Below are positions 43,473 to 51,107 of a DNA stretch of 64,000 nt, one piece after another. The number at the start of each line of letters is the position of its first letter. Position 1 is the first letter of the stretch. The notes beneath the pieces were generated by a model that saw only the letters and a list, made by a program, of their open reading frames with translations, had not been told where the DNA came from and ran no database searches. This DNA comes from Oscillospiraceae bacterium (lineage in GTDB: Bacteria; Bacillota; Clostridia; Oscillospirales; Oscillospiraceae), in the NCBI GenBank assembly GCA_009777775.1, contig WRLE01000012.1:50994-114993 (forward strand), written 5' to 3'. Both the position numbers and the translations under genes were made by a program.

Positions 43473-44447
43473 TCATATTTTTATGCTGACTTCGCCGGAG
43501 TTTAGGGTGGCGATTTCGCCGTTTTCACACTTTATTACCAATCTGCAATCTTCATCGATTTCCAGTGCGTGAGCTGGGGTGATGGCATCGCCAGATAGTA
43601 CAAGGATGTCACGGCCAAGCAAAATGGAGCGGCTTTTGTATGCAGGTAAAAACCTACGAGCCGATATGTCTTGATAATATAACCAAAAATTGTCCAAAAT
43701 AGCGGCAATCAAGCGGCAGCGTATACCATCGATTTCAGATTGATTCTCTAGGATGGAAGTGATGACCAAATCCACTTCCTTGGGATAACCTTCAGCAGGC
43801 TTGCTCACATTGACTCCTATACCAAGGACTGCGTTATCGATTGCACCGCTTTCCATATCATATGTGGCTTCTGTCAAAATTCCACACACCTTTTTATCCC
43901 CTAAGAATAGGTCATTCACCCATTTTATACCCACATGAATCCCCGTCAGTTCTTCGATTGCCTCCGCAGTTGCCACGGCTGCTGCGGAAGTTATAAGCCC
44001 TGTATCGGTGGAATCTGGCGAAGGTCGAAGCAAGACGCTGAAATATATTCCATGGCAAGCAGGGGAGTGGAAAGACCTGCCCATTCGTCCTTTTCCTGCA
44101 CTTTGCTCCTCTGCTGCAATGACATAACCTTCGGGGAGATTCGATGCTGCCAATTCTCGCAACAGGCTATTGGTGGATGTTACTGTAGTTCTCACATCGA
44201 AATGAAACAAGTCAGGATTTTTTACATGGGCAGCAATACCAGCATCAGAAAGCTGGCTGCTTCGACTTATAAGGCGGTAACCTCTATTTGTCAGTGCATC
44301 GATTCCGTAACCCTCTGCTCGCAAAGATTCAATACCTTTCCATATTGCATTTCTGCTGACATTCAAGCTCTTTGCCAATGATTCACCAGACAAATATTCA
44401 TCTCGATTGAATTCTAACAATCGAAGAAGCTGACCCTTTACGCTCAT
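43473..44447 (-). CDS. birA: Bifunctional biotin-protein ligase / biotin operon repressor
   Basis: A 324-aa protein with both parts of group II BirA. Residues 1-65 are a winged helix (SGESLAKSLNVSRNAIWKGI, then GYGIDALTNRGYRLI). The ligase core has TSTNSLLRELA, AEEQSAGKGRMGRSFHSPA and GIKWVNDLFLGDKKVCGILTE (the last two hold the biotinyl-AMP binding residues). It attaches biotin to carboxylase carrier proteins and represses biotin genes when loaded with biotinyl-AMP. AAAGGA precedes the ATG. Its own promoter region holds a matching operator, and the biotin transporter gene bioY follows. Confidence 0.97.
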   Translation of the reverse strand: MSVKGQLLRLLEFNRDEYLSGESLAKSLNVSRNAIWKGIESLRAEGYGIDALTNRGYRLISRSSQLSDAGIAAHVKNPDLFHFDVRTTVTSTNSLLRELAASNLPEGYVIAAEEQSAGKGRMGRSFHSPACHGIYFSVLLRPSPDSTDTGLITSAAAVATAEAIEELTGIHVGIKWVNDLFLGDKKVCGILTEATYDMESGAIDNAVLGIGVNVSKPAEGYPKEVDLVITSILENQSEIDGIRCRLIAAILDNFWLYYQDISARRFLPAYKSRSILLGRDILVLSGDAITPAHALEIDEDCRLVIKCENGEIATLNSGEVSIKI

Positions 44448-44503
44448 AATAACTAAATCCTTTACAATGACTAGTAACGATGAATATATTAATGCTTGCT
44501 ATG

Positions 44504-44555
44504 ATTATACAGATAATAACACAAATGTCAACCATCTATTACAAACAAGTTGACA
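44504..44555 (-). promoter_or_regulatory. birA: birA promoter overlapped by a probable BirA operator
   Basis: On the minus strand TTGACA (44526-44531) and TATAAT (44504-44509) are 16 bases apart. The inverted repeat TGTCAAC (44526-44532) and GTTGACA (44549-44555), spaced by 16 bases, has its left arm on this -35 box. Known Firmicute BirA sites have the form TGTTAAC-N15-GTTAACA, so this is a close variant. It predicts that BirA shuts down its own gene when biotin is plentiful. Confidence 0.6.
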
Positions 44556-44660
44556 ATTTTAGGGCAAAGTTTTTCCTCCTTTGCTATTCCCTTTTAGGTG
44601 AAAATATATTATACTATCCGAAGCCAGCTCAACGAGATTATAAATGGGAGGGTTTCCAAA

Positions 44661-45380
44661 ATGCCCGAAAAGAAGGCAGCCTATAAGCGCGTCTTGCTGA
44701 AAGTGAGCGGGGAAGCACTTGCAGGCGAAAAAAGATTCGGTCTCGATTTCGATATGATATCAAATGTATGCAAAGCAATTAAAGAATGTTTAGATATGGG
44801 CGTAGAAATGGGGATTGTTGTCGGCGGCGGGAATTTTTGGCGCGGTGTCCAAGATGGCGGGGGGAAAATCGAGCGAACCAGAGCAGATCACATGGGGATG
44901 ATGGCAACTGTCATGAATGCCCTTGCCCTTGCTGATTGTCTGGAGCAAATGGACATTGAAGTCAGAGTGCAAACTGCCTTGGAAATAACAGCAGTGGCAG
45001 AACCATATATCAGGCTTAGAGCGGACAGTCATTTGAAAAACGGTCGAGTAGTTATATTCGGCTGTGGCACTGGCAGTCCGTATTTTTCCACCGATACAGC
45101 CGCAGTGCTCAGAGCAGCGGAAATCGGTGCGGAAGTAATATTACTCGCAAAAAATATCGATGGAGTTTACACAGCAGACCCAAAAATAGACCCGACTGCC
45201 ATTAAACTCGAGACGATATCATACAGCGAAATGCTCAACCAGCGGTTAATGGTGATGGATTTAACCGCCACATCCTTATCCATGGACAATGACATCCCTG
45301 TGATACTTTTTGCCCTTGATGATCCGGAAAACATTGTCAGAGTCATAATGGGAGAAGCAATTGGCACAAGGGTGAGCTAG
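44661..45380 (+). CDS. pyrH: UMP kinase
   Basis: A 239-aa amino-acid-kinase family protein. ATG 44661 is chosen because GGGAGGG lies 8 bases before it; the open frame reaches back to 44598. Motifs are [11 protein letters not shown] at the N terminus, [28 protein letters not shown] and [12 protein letters not shown]. It makes UDP from UMP and ATP and is normally regulated by GTP and UTP. It heads the row pyrH-frr-uppS-cdsA-dxr-rseP-ispG-polC, all in one direction. A weak promoter (TTGCTA-18-TATATT) ends at 44610. Confidence 0.98.
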   Translation: MPEKKAAYKRVLLKVSGEALAGEKRFGLDFDMISNVCKAIKECLDMGVEMGIVVGGGNFWRGVQDGGGKIERTRADHMGMMATVMNALALADCLEQMDIEVRVQTALEITAVAEPYIRLRADSHLKNGRVVIFGCGTGSPYFSTDTAAVLRAAEIGAEVILLAKNIDGVYTADPKIDPTAIKLETISYSEMLNQRLMVMDLTATSLSMDNDIPVILFALDDPENIVRVIMGEAIGTRVS

Positions 45381-45400
45381 CAAGAAAAGGAGCTTATGTT

Positions 45401-45946
45401 ATGTACGAAGAATATGAAAACAAAATGAAAAAAACCATAGAATCCCTGCAAACTCAATATACATCAATTCGGGCAGGGCGAGCGAATCCCTCGATTCTGG
45501 ACCAAATAAAAGTAGAATATTATGGCACTCCCACACCCATGAACCAAATTGCGTCTATTTCTACTCCAGACCCCAGGACATTGGTGATTCAACCTTGGGA
45601 TGGTTCCAGTTTGAAACCCATTGAAAAAGCTTTGATTTCATCTGATTTGGGGATAACTCCAGCCAATGATGGGAGAGTAATTCGCCTTGTGTTTCCTCAA
45701 CCCACAGAGGAGCGGCGTAAAGAACTCATAAAGCAAGTGAGCAAACAGGCAGAGGATAGCAAGGTTGCCATCAGAAATGTCAGGCGGGATGCTCTGGAGA
45801 GTTTTAAAGCTCAGAAGAAAAAAGGCGAAATTACCGAAGACGACATGACGAATACGGAAAAAGACTTGCAAAAACTCACAGACAAATATGTCTCCGAAAT
45901 CGACAAGGTTGCCGAAAAGAAAGAAGCGGAAATAAAAGAAATCTAA
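45401..45946 (+). CDS. frr: Ribosome recycling factor
   Basis: A 181-aa protein with the full family pattern: MKKTIESLQTQYTSIRAGRA near the N terminus, VEYYGTPTPMNQIASIS, LVIQPWD, GRVIRLVFPQPTEERRKEL and the closing helix. With EF-G it splits ribosomes after termination. AAGGAG precedes the ATG, 20 bp behind pyrH, the common order in bacteria. Confidence 0.98.
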   Translation: MYEEYENKMKKTIESLQTQYTSIRAGRANPSILDQIKVEYYGTPTPMNQIASISTPDPRTLVIQPWDGSSLKPIEKALISSDLGITPANDGRVIRLVFPQPTEERRKELIKQVSKQAEDSKVAIRNVRRDALESFKAQKKKGEITEDDMTNTEKDLQKLTDKYVSEIDKVAEKKEAEIKEI

Positions 45947-46043
45947 CGCAGTTTATATAATAATCTAGTTTTCGCTTTATGTATTCAAAAGCGTTTAATA
46001 GTGGCTGTTTAACATTTTGAGCAGCGTATTTCAGATATGGGAG

Positions 46044-46787
46044 ATGATGGAACTGTCAAGCACCGACTTGGAAAAAGGGTGGGATTCCGATAAGCTCCCT
46101 TGTCATATAGCAATTATCATGGACGGAAATGGCCGTTGGGCACAAAGGCGAGCATTACCAAGGACAGCGGGCCATGCAGCAGGTGCCGAAACCTTTAGGC
46201 GCATAGCTACCTATTGCAAAGATATTGGAATTAAGTACCTGACTATTTATGCTTTTTCCACCGAGAATTGGAAAAGACCTCCTGCTGAAGTGAAGGTCAT
46301 TATGGAGCTTTTGGAGAAATATCTACACGAAGCCCTTGGAAAAATGGAAAAAGATAGGGTAAAAATGAAGTTTTTCGGTGATGTGACAGTCTTGTCTCCA
46401 AAACTCCAAGAACTTATCGCACAAACCGAGGAGCTATCAGCGAAATTTGAAGGTGTGCAAATTAATATCTGCGTCAACTATGGTGGTCGAGATGAAATCG
46501 TCCGCGCCGCTGAAAATTATGTTAGTGATGTGAAAAACGGACGCATAGCCGATGAAAAACTAACCGAAGAATCCTTTTCAAGATATATGTATTCAGCAGG
46601 AATGCCAGACCCCGATCTCGTGATTAGACCAAGCGGCGAACTGAGATTGTCGAATTTTCTCATTTGGCAAACGGCGTACTCAGAACTGTATTACACCGAT
46701 GTTTTATGGCCTGATTTTAGCGAACAGGAGCTTGATAAGGCTATTGTTTCATATCAAAATAGGAACAGAAGATTCGGAGGTATATGA
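46044..46787 (+). CDS. uppS: Undecaprenyl diphosphate synthase
   Basis: A cis-prenyltransferase of about 247 aa. The catalytic motif HIAIIMDGNGRWAQRR (with the essential Asp) is near the N terminus, followed by GHAAGAETFRRI, LTIYAFSTENWKRP, CVNYGGRDEI and IRPSGELRLSNFLIWQTAYS. It makes the C55 lipid carrier for wall synthesis. The start is uncertain: ATG 46044 and 46047 stand only 0-3 bases behind GGGAG, and a TTG at 46017 has no site; all three keep the enzyme core whole. The stop overlaps cdsA. Confidence 0.96.
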   Translation: MMELSSTDLEKGWDSDKLPCHIAIIMDGNGRWAQRRALPRTAGHAAGAETFRRIATYCKDIGIKYLTIYAFSTENWKRPPAEVKVIMELLEKYLHEALGKMEKDRVKMKFFGDVTVLSPKLQELIAQTEELSAKFEGVQINICVNYGGRDEIVRAAENYVSDVKNGRIADEKLTEESFSRYMYSAGMPDPDLVIRPSGELRLSNFLIWQTAYSELYYTDVLWPDFSEQELDKAIVSYQNRNRRFGGI

Positions 46788-47617
46788 TGTTAAAACACAG
46801 GTTGCTGGTTACGGCTGTGCTTTTGCCGATTTTTTTGATTATATTGCTCTATCTCCCTTCATATATTCTAGCTGCTTTTATATCCATTGTTTGCGCCATA
46901 TCAGCATACGAATTGCAGCGAGCAATTGGAGCAAAAGAACATGAGAGGTTGACAATTTATGTTGTATTAACAGCCATAGTAATACCTGTGGGTGCTTATT
47001 TCGACAAATTGGAAATCGTACTCAAAGCCGTCTTACTAGTTTTGCTATGCATCGTATTTTTAGAAGCTATTCCCGTTTATAAAATGAAAAGGCAAATTAC
47101 TTTTGCACAAATAATGACCACTATTTTCGGTGGTGCGTTGATACCCTTCATGTTATCGAGCTTAATTAACTTGATTAATATGAAAGAAGGGCGAATATTT
47201 GTAATGCTGCCAGTGATAGTGTCCTTTTCAACCGATGCCGGAGCATATTTTGTTGGTATGTTCATGGGTAAACGCAAATCGTTCCCCCTTATTAGCCCAA
47301 ACAAAACAGTTGAAGGGCATATTGGTGGTTTTCTAATAGGTACCATAGCCATTGTGACATATGGAGCGATTATATACTTTAGTACATTACACGATGTGAG
47401 TTTCCCAGTTTTGATAATTTATGGCATTGTCGGTGCTGCAGTCAGCGAATTGGGTGATTTGGTTTTTTCCCTTATTAAACGCGAACACGAGGTCAAAGAC
47501 TTCGGAAATTTACTCCCCGGTCACGGAGGAATGCTAGACAGAGTGGACAGCATGATGTTCGCCGCCCAAACCATGTACCTATTAGTAACAATGCTACCAG
47601 CGATTTCGATTAATTAA
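46784..47617 (+). CDS. cdsA: Phosphatidate cytidylyltransferase
   Basis: A 277-aa membrane protein with about eight helices and the CdsA signature near the C terminus (SLIKREHEVKDFGNLLPGHG then GMLDRVDSMMFA). It makes CDP-diacylglycerol, the precursor of acidic phospholipids. The ATG overlaps the uppS stop by 4 bases, so translation is coupled; GGAGG lies just upstream. Confidence 0.96.
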   Translation: MMLKHRLLVTAVLLPIFLIILLYLPSYILAAFISIVCAISAYELQRAIGAKEHERLTIYVVLTAIVIPVGAYFDKLEIVLKAVLLVLLCIVFLEAIPVYKMKRQITFAQIMTTIFGGALIPFMLSSLINLINMKEGRIFVMLPVIVSFSTDAGAYFVGMFMGKRKSFPLISPNKTVEGHIGGFLIGTIAIVTYGAIIYFSTLHDVSFPVLIIYGIVGAAVSELGDLVFSLIKREHEVKDFGNLLPGHGGMLDRVDSMMFAAQTMYLLVTMLPAISIN

Positions 47618-47710
47618 TAATGAATAATGAATAATTAACGAAGGATGATTATCTCGTTTTAATAGACAATGAACGATAGTAATAATTATTCATTTTTCAT
47701 TATTAATTCC
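47608..47710. repeat. AT-rich MITE-like palindrome between cdsA and dxr (family C)
   Basis: AATTAATAATGAATAATGAA at the left and a near-perfect inverted copy at the right (CATTTTTCATTATTAATT, ending 47708) enclose about 45 bp. The last codons of cdsA lie in its left arm. Related AT-rich words recur at 39.7, 48.9 and 55.1 kb. Confidence 0.7.
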
Positions 47711-47727
47711 AAAGAGGGTTTGTGTAA

Positions 47728-48912
47728 TTGCCAAATTTAGAAAACCTTACCAACCACAACGCAATATCAATACTAGGCTCCACCGGTTCCGTGGGGGGGC
47801 AGACTTTGGAGGTTGCTGGGTTGTTGGGGCTTTCTGTGCTTGCTTTGAGTGCTGGAAGCAATGTTGAGCTTTTGGAAGAGCAGGTGCGAAGGTTTAAGCC
47901 AAAAGTGGTTTGCCTTGCTGATGAGAAAGCTGCACATGACTTTAAAATACGAATTGCCGACATGGATGTGGCGGTTTATTCGGGTGAAGCCGGTCTAATC
48001 GAAGTCGCTTGTGTTACAGGAGCGGATACTGTTGTTACTGCTGTTTCGGGTATGGTTGGCTTGCTTCCCACTATGGCGGCAATAAAACAAGGGCGAAGGA
48101 TAGCTTTGGCAAATAAAGAAACCTTGGTCTGCGCAGGGAAGCTCGTGATGGAGCAAGCGGAACAATGTGGAGCTGAAATAATCCCAGTTGATTCGGAACA
48201 CTGCGCCATTTTCCATTGCATGAAAGCTAGTTCAAGGGAAGCCATAAAAAGTATCATTTTAACTGCATCGGGAGGTCCGTTTCGGGGAAAAAGCAGAGAA
48301 GAAATGAAAGCTGTGACACCACAAATGGCTCTGCAACATCCCACTTGGAATATGGGGAAAAAAATATCCATAGATTCATCCACAATGATGAACAAAGGTC
48401 TTGAAGTAATAGAAGCGGCGCATCTTTTTGACCTACCGGTGGATATGATACAAGTGGTGGTGCATCCTGAAAGCATTATCCATTCCATGGTGGAATTTGT
48501 GGATAATTCCGTGGTCGCTCAATTAGCGATACCAGATATGCGACTACCCATCCAATACGCACTCACATATCCCGAGCAAATCCCCTCCCTTATTTCTCCC
48601 TTAGACCTAACGAGCATATCAAAGCTAACTTTTGAAAAACCTGATATGGAAGCCTTCCCATGCTTAAGCCTAGCATATCAAGCAGCCCAAATGGGAGGTA
48701 CAGCAGGAGCCATACTAAACGGAGCCAACGAAGCCGCTGTGGACCTATTTCTCCAAGAAAAGATAAGCTATCCACAAATCTACGAGTCCATCAAAACCGC
48801 CCTAGAAACTATCCCAATAATCGAAACCCCCACCCTAGAAGACATTATCGAAGCCGGAAAAGAAGCTAATCAATTAACAATGAACAATTATTCATTATTA
48901 ATCATTAATTAA
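47728..48912 (+). CDS. dxr: 1-deoxy-D-xylulose 5-phosphate reductoisomerase
   Basis: A 394-aa enzyme of the MEP isoprenoid pathway. The NADPH-binding front ISILGSTGSVGGQTL, ALANKETLVCAG, VDSEHCAIFHC, ASGGPFRG and MMNKGLEVIEAAHLF are all present. The start is TTG 47728 with AAAGAGGG 8 bases before it. A run of seven G lies in the GSVGG codons. The last 11 or so residues (TMNNYSLLIIN) are encoded by a copy of the AT-rich family C repeat, so the natural C terminus has been replaced; the fold should tolerate this. ispG, another enzyme of the same pathway, follows two genes later. Confidence 0.96.
   Translation: MPNLENLTNHNAISILGSTGSVGGQTLEVAGLLGLSVLALSAGSNVELLEEQVRRFKPKVVCLADEKAAHDFKIRIADMDVAVYSGEAGLIEVACVTGADTVVTAVSGMVGLLPTMAAIKQGRRIALANKETLVCAGKLVMEQAEQCGAEIIPVDSEHCAIFHCMKASSREAIKSIILTASGGPFRGKSREEMKAVTPQMALQHPTWNMGKKISIDSSTMMNKGLEVIEAAHLFDLPVDMIQVVVHPESIIHSMVEFVDNSVVAQLAIPDMRLPIQYALTYPEQIPSLISPLDLTSISKLTFEKPDMEAFPCLSLAYQAAQMGGTAGAILNGANEAAVDLFLQEKISYPQIYESIKTALETIPIIETPTLEDIIEAGKEANQLTMNNYSLLIIN
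48878..48912. repeat. Family C repeat forming the dxr 3' end
   Basis: AATTAACAATGAACAATTAT joined to TCATTATTAATCATTAATTA makes an imperfect palindrome. It supplies the last dxr codons and the stop, and leaves only four bases before the rseP start. Confidence 0.75.
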
Positions 48913-48915
48913 AAG

Positions 48916-49971
48916 ATGTATATTTTTATTTCTATTATTGCTTTTAGTTTAATAATTGCTACACATGAGCTGGGGCACTTTACGGCGGCGAAGCTGTTGG
49001 GGGTCCGAGTTTATGAGTTTGCCATTGGCATGGGACCTGCCATTTTGAAAAAGCAGGGGAAAGAGACCCTTTACACATTGAGAGCATTGCCCATTGGGGG
49101 CTTTTGCTCCATGGGTGAAGACAGCGAATCCGATGACCCGCGCTCATTTAATGGGCAAAAACGCTGGCGACGCACCATTATTTTAGCAGCTGGTGGTATT
49201 GGAAACCTAATCTTTGCCTATATACTCACATTATTTCTCATAATACCCGTTACTCGATTTGTTGGAACGACAATCACCGAATTGGCTGATGGATTTCCAG
49301 GTGAAGGTATTTCTGGCTTGATGGTTGGCGACACGATAATATCTGTTAATGGTGAAAAGACACATTATATTGAAGATTTCCGCACACATATGTATTTTGC
49401 CCAAAGCAGCCATGTGGATTTGGTGTTGAAACGTGACGGAGATATTCTAATAAGAAATAATTTCAATCTTGAGATGCGGGAGTATGAGACTGACGGTATA
49501 GTCCAGCTGAGATACGGTTTGTCCTTTAATGTAATAGAGGCGAATTTTATTGAAAAACTAAAATATTCCGTCTTTTCCACCATAAACAATGTGGGACTAA
49601 TTCGCCTTAGCATTGCACAGCTCTTTCGCGGGAATGCCAGCATCAGAGACTTATCGGGTCCGGTGGGGATTGTTGGCATGATGAATGAAATTGGTCAAGA
49701 ATCCAGCAGTTTCCGTGATGCTCTATATAGTTTAATAGATATTACAGCGTTCATTGGGGTAAATATCGCTTTTATGAATTTACTTCCCATTCCAGCCATG
49801 GACGGCGGTAGGATACTCTTCCAAGGCATAAACTGGTTAATTGAAAAATTTACCAAACGTAAATTAAATCCAAAGTACGAAGGCTATATCCACGCAACGG
49901 CAATGGTTTTACTACTTGGCTTAATGGGTTTTGTACTGATTAACGACATATTGCGAATCATAAAAAGCTAG
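48916..49971 (+). CDS. rseP: Site-2 intramembrane metalloprotease (RseP/RasP type)
   Basis: A 351-aa membrane protease. The zinc motif HELGH (residues 17-21) lies in the first helix, a PDZ domain covers about 115-195 (PGEGISGLMVGDTIISVNGE), and the third zinc ligand is in NLLPIPAMDGGRI. Such enzymes cut anti-sigma factors, signal peptides and other membrane proteins. The position after dxr is usual in Firmicutes. No ribosome binding site is seen before ATG 48916, because an AT-rich repeat fills that place; translation may depend on coupling to dxr, whose stop is 3 bases upstream. Confidence 0.96.
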   Translation: MYIFISIIAFSLIIATHELGHFTAAKLLGVRVYEFAIGMGPAILKKQGKETLYTLRALPIGGFCSMGEDSESDDPRSFNGQKRWRRTIILAAGGIGNLIFAYILTLFLIIPVTRFVGTTITELADGFPGEGISGLMVGDTIISVNGEKTHYIEDFRTHMYFAQSSHVDLVLKRDGDILIRNNFNLEMREYETDGIVQLRYGLSFNVIEANFIEKLKYSVFSTINNVGLIRLSIAQLFRGNASIRDLSGPVGIVGMMNEIGQESSSFRDALYSLIDITAFIGVNIAFMNLLPIPAMDGGRILFQGINWLIEKFTKRKLNPKYEGYIHATAMVLLLGLMGFVLINDILRIIKS

Positions 49972-50028
49972 AAAACTAGTTTAATTAAAAACTCAACGGA
50001 GTTATTGTATAGAGGGGTTTTTATACAT

Positions 50029-51069
50029 ATGGGCAGCAAGAAACACATCATGGTGGGTGATGTCAAAATCGGCGGAGCTGCGCCAGTCACCATTCAATCG
50101 ATGACAAACACTAAAACAGACAATATACAAGAAACGGCAAAACAAATCAATATGCTTTCCGACTTGGGTTGCGATATTATAAGGGTTGCCGTACCCGATT
50201 TTTCAGCTGCCGATGCCATATATGAGCTGAAAAAGCAAATAAACATTCCTTTGATTGCTGATATACATTTTAACTACAAGCTGGCTATTCGCGCTGCCCA
50301 GCAGGGTGCCGATAAACTCAGGATCAACCCATCAAACATCGGAACTGCTGAAAATGTCGGTGAAATAGCCAGCATTTGTAATGACAAAGGTGTACCGATT
50401 CGTGTAGGTGTAAACAGTGGAAGCATCAGCAAACAGCTTTTAGAAAAGCATGGTGGTGTCACAGCCCAAGCCATGTATGAGAGCGCAATGGAAAGCGTGG
50501 AACTACTCAATTACTTTGATTTCGACGACATTTGCATATCTGTGAAAGCCTCCAGCGTAGCTTTGACCATAGAAGCATATAGGCTAATATCACAAGAGAC
50601 TGACTATCCTCTCCATTTGGGTGTTACAGAAGCCGGCACCGAATACATGGGGCTTGTGAAATCATCCATTGGCATTGGTAGCCTCTTGGCAGACGGAATT
50701 GGAGACACATTACGGGTTTCATTGACAGCTCCTGTGGAAAACGAAGTTGCTGCAGGACTGGCGATACTCAAAGCACTAAATCTGCGCCAAGGATATGAGC
50801 TCATTTCCTGCCCCACTTGCGGAAGATGTAAAATCGACCTTGTTTCCATTGCCCATGAAGTCGAAGGACGGCTGCTGGCTCTGGATAGAGACATCACAGT
50901 CGCGGTCATGGGCTGTGCTGTGAACGGTCCTGGGGAGGCTTCTCGAGCAGATTATGGCATAGCCGGAGGCGATGGTGCCGGTGTCATTTTCGCCAAGGGC
51001 GAGGTGGTGAAAACTGTTCCCATGGAGAATCTAGTGGAAGAGCTGTTTTCAATAATCGAGAAAGACTAA
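50029..51069 (+). CDS. ispG: 4-hydroxy-3-methylbut-2-enyl diphosphate synthase
   Basis: A 346-aa iron-sulfur enzyme of the MEP pathway. ATG 50029 is chosen since AGAGGGG lies 12 bases upstream; a TTG at 50005 is in frame but overlaps that site. Seen are QSMTNTKTDN, the barrel strand PLIADIHFNYKLA and LGVTEAGTEYMGLVKSSIGI. The 4Fe-4S ligands are in SCPTCGRCKIDL and MGCAVNGPGEA. It turns methylerythritol cyclodiphosphate into HMBPP and needs a flavodoxin or ferredoxin. Confidence 0.97.
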   Translation: MGSKKHIMVGDVKIGGAAPVTIQSMTNTKTDNIQETAKQINMLSDLGCDIIRVAVPDFSAADAIYELKKQINIPLIADIHFNYKLAIRAAQQGADKLRINPSNIGTAENVGEIASICNDKGVPIRVGVNSGSISKQLLEKHGGVTAQAMYESAMESVELLNYFDFDDICISVKASSVALTIEAYRLISQETDYPLHLGVTEAGTEYMGLVKSSIGIGSLLADGIGDTLRVSLTAPVENEVAAGLAILKALNLRQGYELISCPTCGRCKIDLVSIAHEVEGRLLALDRDITVAVMGCAVNGPGEASRADYGIAGGDGAGVIFAKGEVVKTVPMENLVEELFSIIEKD

Positions 51070-51107
51070 TTTTCCTTGGATATACCATATTGAAAGGATG
51101 CGAACCA

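Noticed and set aside
43296..43505. Small frames with NKRTVPAF-like peptides in the family A repeats (also at 14541-14789 and 56609-56855)
   Set aside because: The peptide is only the translation of the repeat, differs in frame between clusters and lacks ribosome binding sites.
47800..47810. Run of seven G in dxr as a second phase-variation site
   Set aside because: Seven is too short for frequent slippage, and dxr is expected to be essential in this pathway, so ON/OFF switching would make no sense.
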